From Pseudomonadota bacterium (lineage in GTDB: Bacteria; Pseudomonadota; Gammaproteobacteria; Xanthomonadales; Xanthomonadaceae): a stretch of 5,940 nucleotides of DNA. A program made the translations under genes and the position numbers. The notes under the pieces are model-generated. The model searched no databases, had not been told where the DNA came from, and saw only the letters and a program-made list of their open reading frames with translations. Of the stretch, positions 1 through 5,940 are shown one piece after another (the stretch's first letter is position 1; each line of letters starts with the position of its first letter). The stretch lies in NCBI GenBank assembly GCA_023391775.1, contig JAEWAG010000120.1, positions 1 through 5,940 of the forward strand, given 5' to 3'.

Positions 1-16
1 CCGTCGCCCCGCGCGG

Positions 17-45
17 TTGACCCAAGCCCTTGAATCAACCATAAT
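17..45 (+). promoter_or_regulatory. sigma70-type promoter of rpsT
   Basis: A -35 hexamer TTGACC (17-22) and a -10 hexamer CATAAT (40-45) are separated by 17 bp, close to consensus, in an otherwise very GC-rich region. The expected start of transcription is near position 52, giving a leader of about 54 nt before the rpsT start codon. A dyad GGTTGA/TCAACC (15-20 and 35-40) overlaps the -35 and touches the -10. The promoter call comes from hexamer match and position only. Confidence 0.8.
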
Positions 46-105
46 TTCGCGTTCGCTGTACTCCACCATACCGTTTTCGTACCCGTTTTTCAGGAATCCC
101 ACGCC

Positions 106-375
106 GTGGCCAACATCAAGTCCGCCAAGAAGCGCGCCAAGCAGACGGTCGTGCGCAACGCGCGCAACACTGCCCAGCGCTCGCAGCTCCGCACCGCCGT
201 CAAGACGGTCCTCAAGGCCCTGGACGCCAACGCCGCCGCCGGCGCCGAGGCCGCCTTCGCCGTCGCCCAGCCGCTGCTGGATCGCTTCAGCTCGCGCGGC
301 CTGATCCACAAGAACAAGGCCGCCCGTCACAAGAGCCGCCTGACCGCGCGCATCAAGGCCCTCAAGGCCGCCTGA
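106..375 (+). CDS. rpsT: 30S ribosomal protein S20
   Basis: S20 is a small, basic, helical primary-binding protein of the 30S subunit that contacts 16S rRNA near the body and helix 44. The 89-residue product starts [13 protein letters not shown], the typical S20 N-terminus. It is rich in Lys, Arg and Ala, has the conserved [14 protein letters not shown] block near residues 66-79, and ends at a usual length (E. coli 87). The start codon is GTG: no in-frame ATG lies nearby, MAN is the family N-terminus, and AGGA at 92-95 lies 10 nt upstream as a Shine-Dalgarno. E. coli rpsT also uses a non-AUG start (UUG), which is tied to its low initiation and autogenous control. The gene has its own promoter and terminator, so it is probably monocistronic. 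It converges with obgE. Confidence 0.97.
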   Translation: MANIKSAKKRAKQTVVRNARNTAQRSQLRTAVKTVLKALDANAAAGAEAAFAVAQPLLDRFSSRGLIHKNKAARHKSRLTARIKALKAA

Positions 376-385
376 GTCCCGGTGC

Positions 386-414
386 AGGGCGGAGCGCGCG
401 CAGCGCGCCGCCCT
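386..414 (+). other. GC-rich hairpin just after rpsT
   Basis: An inverted repeat AGGGCGG (386-392) / CCGCCCT (408-414) encloses a further GCGC/GCGC pairing after one mismatch, with the loop GCGCA at 398-402. It begins 10 nt after the rpsT stop. It has no T-run, so it is not a classical intrinsic terminator. It may protect the 3' end of the mRNA or assist the true terminator downstream. Confidence 0.5.
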
Positions 415-439
415 CCCCGCGCCCGCCAGGCATGCAATG

Positions 440-465
440 AAAAACCCGGCTTTGGCCGGGTTTTT
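440..465. terminator. bidirectional intrinsic terminator between rpsT and obgE
   Basis: AAAAACCCGGC (440-450) is perfectly complementary to GCCGGGTTTTT (455-465), with a 4-nt loop TTTG. The 6 bp GC stem is flanked by A5 on one side and T5 on the other, so RNA from either strand forms a GC stem followed by a U-run. It lies 64 nt after the rpsT stop and 19 nt after the obgE stop in its direction, which suits a shared terminator for the two converging genes. Confidence 0.92.
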
Positions 466-484
466 CGTTGTCCGTGCGATCGGC

Positions 485-1726
<1,242 letters not shown>

Positions 1727-1987
1727 TCAGGCTTCAGCGACGACGCTGACGGTGCGACGCTTGGCCGGACCCTTGATCGAGAACTCGACCTTGCCGTCGA
1801 CCAGCGCGAACAGGGTGTGGTCGCGACCGAGGCCGACGCCGGCGCCCGGATGGAACTGGGTGCCACGCTGGCGGACGATGATGTTGCCGGCGTCGACGGC
1901 CTGGCCGCCGAAGATCTTGACGCCCAGGTACTTCGGGTTGGAATCGCGGCCGTTGCGCGTGGAGCCTACGCCCTTTTTATGTGCCAT
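1727..1987 (-). CDS. rpmA: 50S ribosomal protein L27
   Basis: L27 is a 50S protein whose flexible N-terminus reaches the peptidyl-transferase centre and contacts tRNA. The 86-residue product begins [16 protein letters not shown], the conserved N-terminal arm. It continues with [13 protein letters not shown] (20-32), the [13 protein letters not shown] block (37-49) and [14 protein letters not shown] (53-66), all L27 hallmarks. It lacks the cleavable N-terminal extension seen in Firmicutes. The ATG is preceded by a good Shine-Dalgarno (AAGGAG on the minus strand, 1996-2001) at 8 nt spacing. It starts 20 nt after the rplU stop, so the two ribosomal protein genes form an operon. Confidence 0.98.
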   Translation of the reverse strand: MAHKKGVGSTRNGRDSNPKYLGVKIFGGQAVDAGNIIVRQRGTQFHPGAGVGLGRDHTLFALVDGKVEFSIKGPAKRRTVSVVAEA

Positions 1988-1995
1988 GACGAACT

Positions 1996-2001
1996 CTCCT
2001 T
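1996..2001 (-). promoter_or_regulatory. Shine-Dalgarno of rpmA
   Basis: The minus strand reads AAGGAG 8 nt upstream of the rpmA ATG, within the 20-nt gap after rplU. It is the strongest ribosome binding site in the window and fixes the L27 start. Confidence 0.85.
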
Positions 2002-2007
2002 ATTTGC

Positions 2008-2316
2008 TCAGCCGGCGATGCCGGTGATTTCGATTTCGGTGTAGTGCTGACGGTGACCCTGCCGCTTCATGTGGTGCTTGCGGCGGCGGAACTTGATGAT
2101 GCGGATCTTGTCGGCGCGGCCGTGGCCGATGACCTTCGCGGTCACGCTGGCGCCCTTGAGCGCGTCACCGAGCTTGATGCCGTCGCTGTCGCCCAGCATC
2201 AGGATGTTGTCGAACTTGATCTCGGAGCCGGCTTCGGCCTCGAGCTTCTCGACGCGGAGCGTTTCGCCCTGCGCCACACGGTATTGCTTACCGCCGGTAA
2301 CCAGAACTGCGTACAT
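2008..2316 (-). CDS. rplU: 50S ribosomal protein L21
   Basis: L21 is a small 50S protein that binds 23S rRNA. The 102-residue product (E. coli 103) starts [14 protein letters not shown] and contains [22 protein letters not shown] (23-44). It has the basic block [18 protein letters not shown] (73-90), and ends YTEIEITGI, matching the whole L21 family. The ATG lies 11 nt after AGAGGA (minus strand, 2328-2333). It is first in the operon with rpmA and is transcribed from the promoter at 2381-2410, with a leader of about 58 nt that contains a small hairpin. It is divergent from uvrA. Confidence 0.98.
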   Translation of the reverse strand: MYAVLVTGGKQYRVAQGETLRVEKLEAEAGSEIKFDNILMLGDSDGIKLGDALKGASVTAKVIGHGRADKIRIIKFRRRKHHMKRQGHRQHYTEIEITGIAG

Positions 2317-2346
2317 GACCAGGCATTCCTCTGTTGTTATTGTGGT

Positions 2347-2368
2347 CGCCCTGCCGCCATCGAGGGCG
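2347..2368 (-). other. hairpin in the rplU leader
   Basis: CGCCCT (2347-2352) and AGGGCG (2363-2368) form a perfect 6-bp stem with a 10-nt loop, inside the predicted 5' untranslated leader of rplU-rpmA. It ends about 14 nt before the Shine-Dalgarno. No known ribosomal leader motif is recognised; a role in control or stability is only possible. Confidence 0.3.
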
Positions 2369-2380
2369 GACAGGAGCGGA

Positions 2381-2410
2381 ATTGTAGTTGCCCGCGCAGG
2401 CCCGGGTCAA
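2381..2410 (-). promoter_or_regulatory. sigma70-type promoter of rplU-rpmA
   Basis: On the minus strand a -35 TTGACC (2410-2405) and a -10 TACAAT (2386-2381) are 18 bp apart, each with five of six consensus bases. The expected transcript start is near 2374, about 58 nt before the rplU ATG. The -35 lies in GGTTGACCC, a 9-mer also present at the rpsT promoter. Confidence 0.82.
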
Positions 2411-2472
2411 CCCGCCCCCAAGGCTGAACGGAAGCCCGTGCCGCCAGGCCCGGCGCTTGCGGCAGGCTGCCA

Positions 2473-2500
2473 TTGCCCCCAAATCGGCCGTTCCGATAGG
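2473..2500 (+). promoter_or_regulatory. weak candidate promoter of uvrA
   Basis: TTGCCC (2473-2478) and GATAGG (2495-2500), 16 bp apart, are the best hexamer pair found before uvrA; both match consensus poorly. A small dyad ATCGG/CCGAT (2483-2487 and 2493-2497) overlaps the -10 side. No E. coli-type LexA box (CTGT-N8-ACAG) was found by eye in 2317-2535. Confidence 0.25.
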
Positions 2501-2535
2501 CTGGCCCATTCGCTTCCGCAGAGCCCCCCACACTG

Positions 2536-5486
<2,951 letters not shown>

Positions 5487-5490
<4 letters not shown>

Positions 5491-5909
5491 GCGACACCAC
5501 TCCCTCCCCGCAGCCGCGCCAGCTGGCGCGCGTGCCGATCAGCGTGCGCTGGCGCGACATGGACGCCATGGGCCACGTCAACAACGCCAAGTACATCTCC
5601 TATCTGGAAGAGGCGCGCGTGCGCTGGATGCAGGGCGTGCCCGGCGTGGCCATGACCGACGCGATCGCGCCGGTGGTCGCGGCGACCAACGTCAACTACC
5701 GCGCGCCGATCGTATGGCCCAACGACATCGTCGTGGAGCTGTTCGTCGAGCGGCTGGGCACCAGCAGCGTGACCATCGGCCACCGCATCGTCGACCAGAA
5801 GGACGAGCGCGTCCTGTACTCCGACGGCAACGTGGTGGTGGTGTGGATGGATACCCGCACCGGGCGCAGCGCACCGCTGCCCGATGCGATCCGCGCCGCG
5901 GCTTCCTGA
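5487..5909 (+). CDS. hotdog-fold acyl-CoA thioesterase (4HBT / YbgC-FadM-like)
   Basis: The 140-residue product has the size and pattern of single-domain hotdog thioesterases that hydrolyse acyl-CoA to acid plus CoA, usually as cytoplasmic tetramers. The motif [20 protein letters not shown] (21-40), with EEAR at 41-44, matches the N-terminal strand and long helix of the family. D26 aligns by eye with the catalytic Asp of 4-hydroxybenzoyl-CoA thioesterase, and the GHVNN form resembles the FadM-like branch. [18 protein letters not shown] (68-85) is the usual second strand region. The substrate cannot be told. The start is the ATG in ATGA shared with the uvrA stop (4-bp overlap), with AGGA at 5479-5482 just upstream, so translation is probably coupled to uvrA. 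The open frame continues upstream inside uvrA, but nothing there resembles the family. No terminator is visible in the last 31 bases. Confidence 0.9.
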
Positions 5910-5940
5910 CCGCACTCGCTTCCGCCCTGCCGCCCCGCCC

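Overview
The window is ordinary core chromosome from a high-GC gammaproteobacterium. The best fit is a Xanthomonadaceae-type genome (Stenotrophomonas, Xanthomonas, Lysobacter, Luteimonas and relatives). This rests on the strong G/C bias at third codon positions, the protein sequences, and an rplU-rpmA-obgE cluster that converges on rpsT, an order I recall from that family. The exact genus cannot be told from the sequence alone. No mobile element, CRISPR array, tRNA, rRNA, defence cassette or other undescribed system is visible.

Layout, left to right. (1) Positions 1-465: a near-consensus sigma70 promoter, a leader of about 54 nt, rpsT (S20) with a GTG start, then two hairpins. The second hairpin is a symmetrical A-stem-T terminator that can serve both rpsT (+) and the converging obgE (-). 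(2) Positions 485-2410, minus strand: rplU (L21) and rpmA (L27) form a tight operon driven by a strong promoter at 2381-2410. It is followed by two hairpins, one terminator-like, and then obgE (the ribosome-assembly GTPase Obg/CgtA), probably with its own weak promoter. (3) Positions 2317-2535: a divergent intergenic region of 219 bp between rplU and uvrA. (4) Positions 2536-5909, plus strand: uvrA (excision-repair ATPase), overlapped by 4 bp (ATGA) by a small hotdog-fold acyl-CoA thioesterase gene. The last 31 bases after it hold nothing recognisable. No gap between genes exceeds 300 bases.

Functionally, rpsT, rplU, rpmA and obgE all belong to ribosome structure or assembly: S20 in the 30S subunit, L21 and L27 in the 50S, and Obg as a 50S maturation and stress-response GTPase. 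UvrA starts nucleotide excision repair. The thioesterase is translationally linked to uvrA but has no obvious biochemical link to it.

The points worth a second look are modest: a lysine/alanine-rich tail on UvrA, an overlapping short reading frame at the obgE start, a dyad in the rpsT promoter, a hairpin core shared by two gene ends, and a non-ATG start for rpsT as in E. coli.
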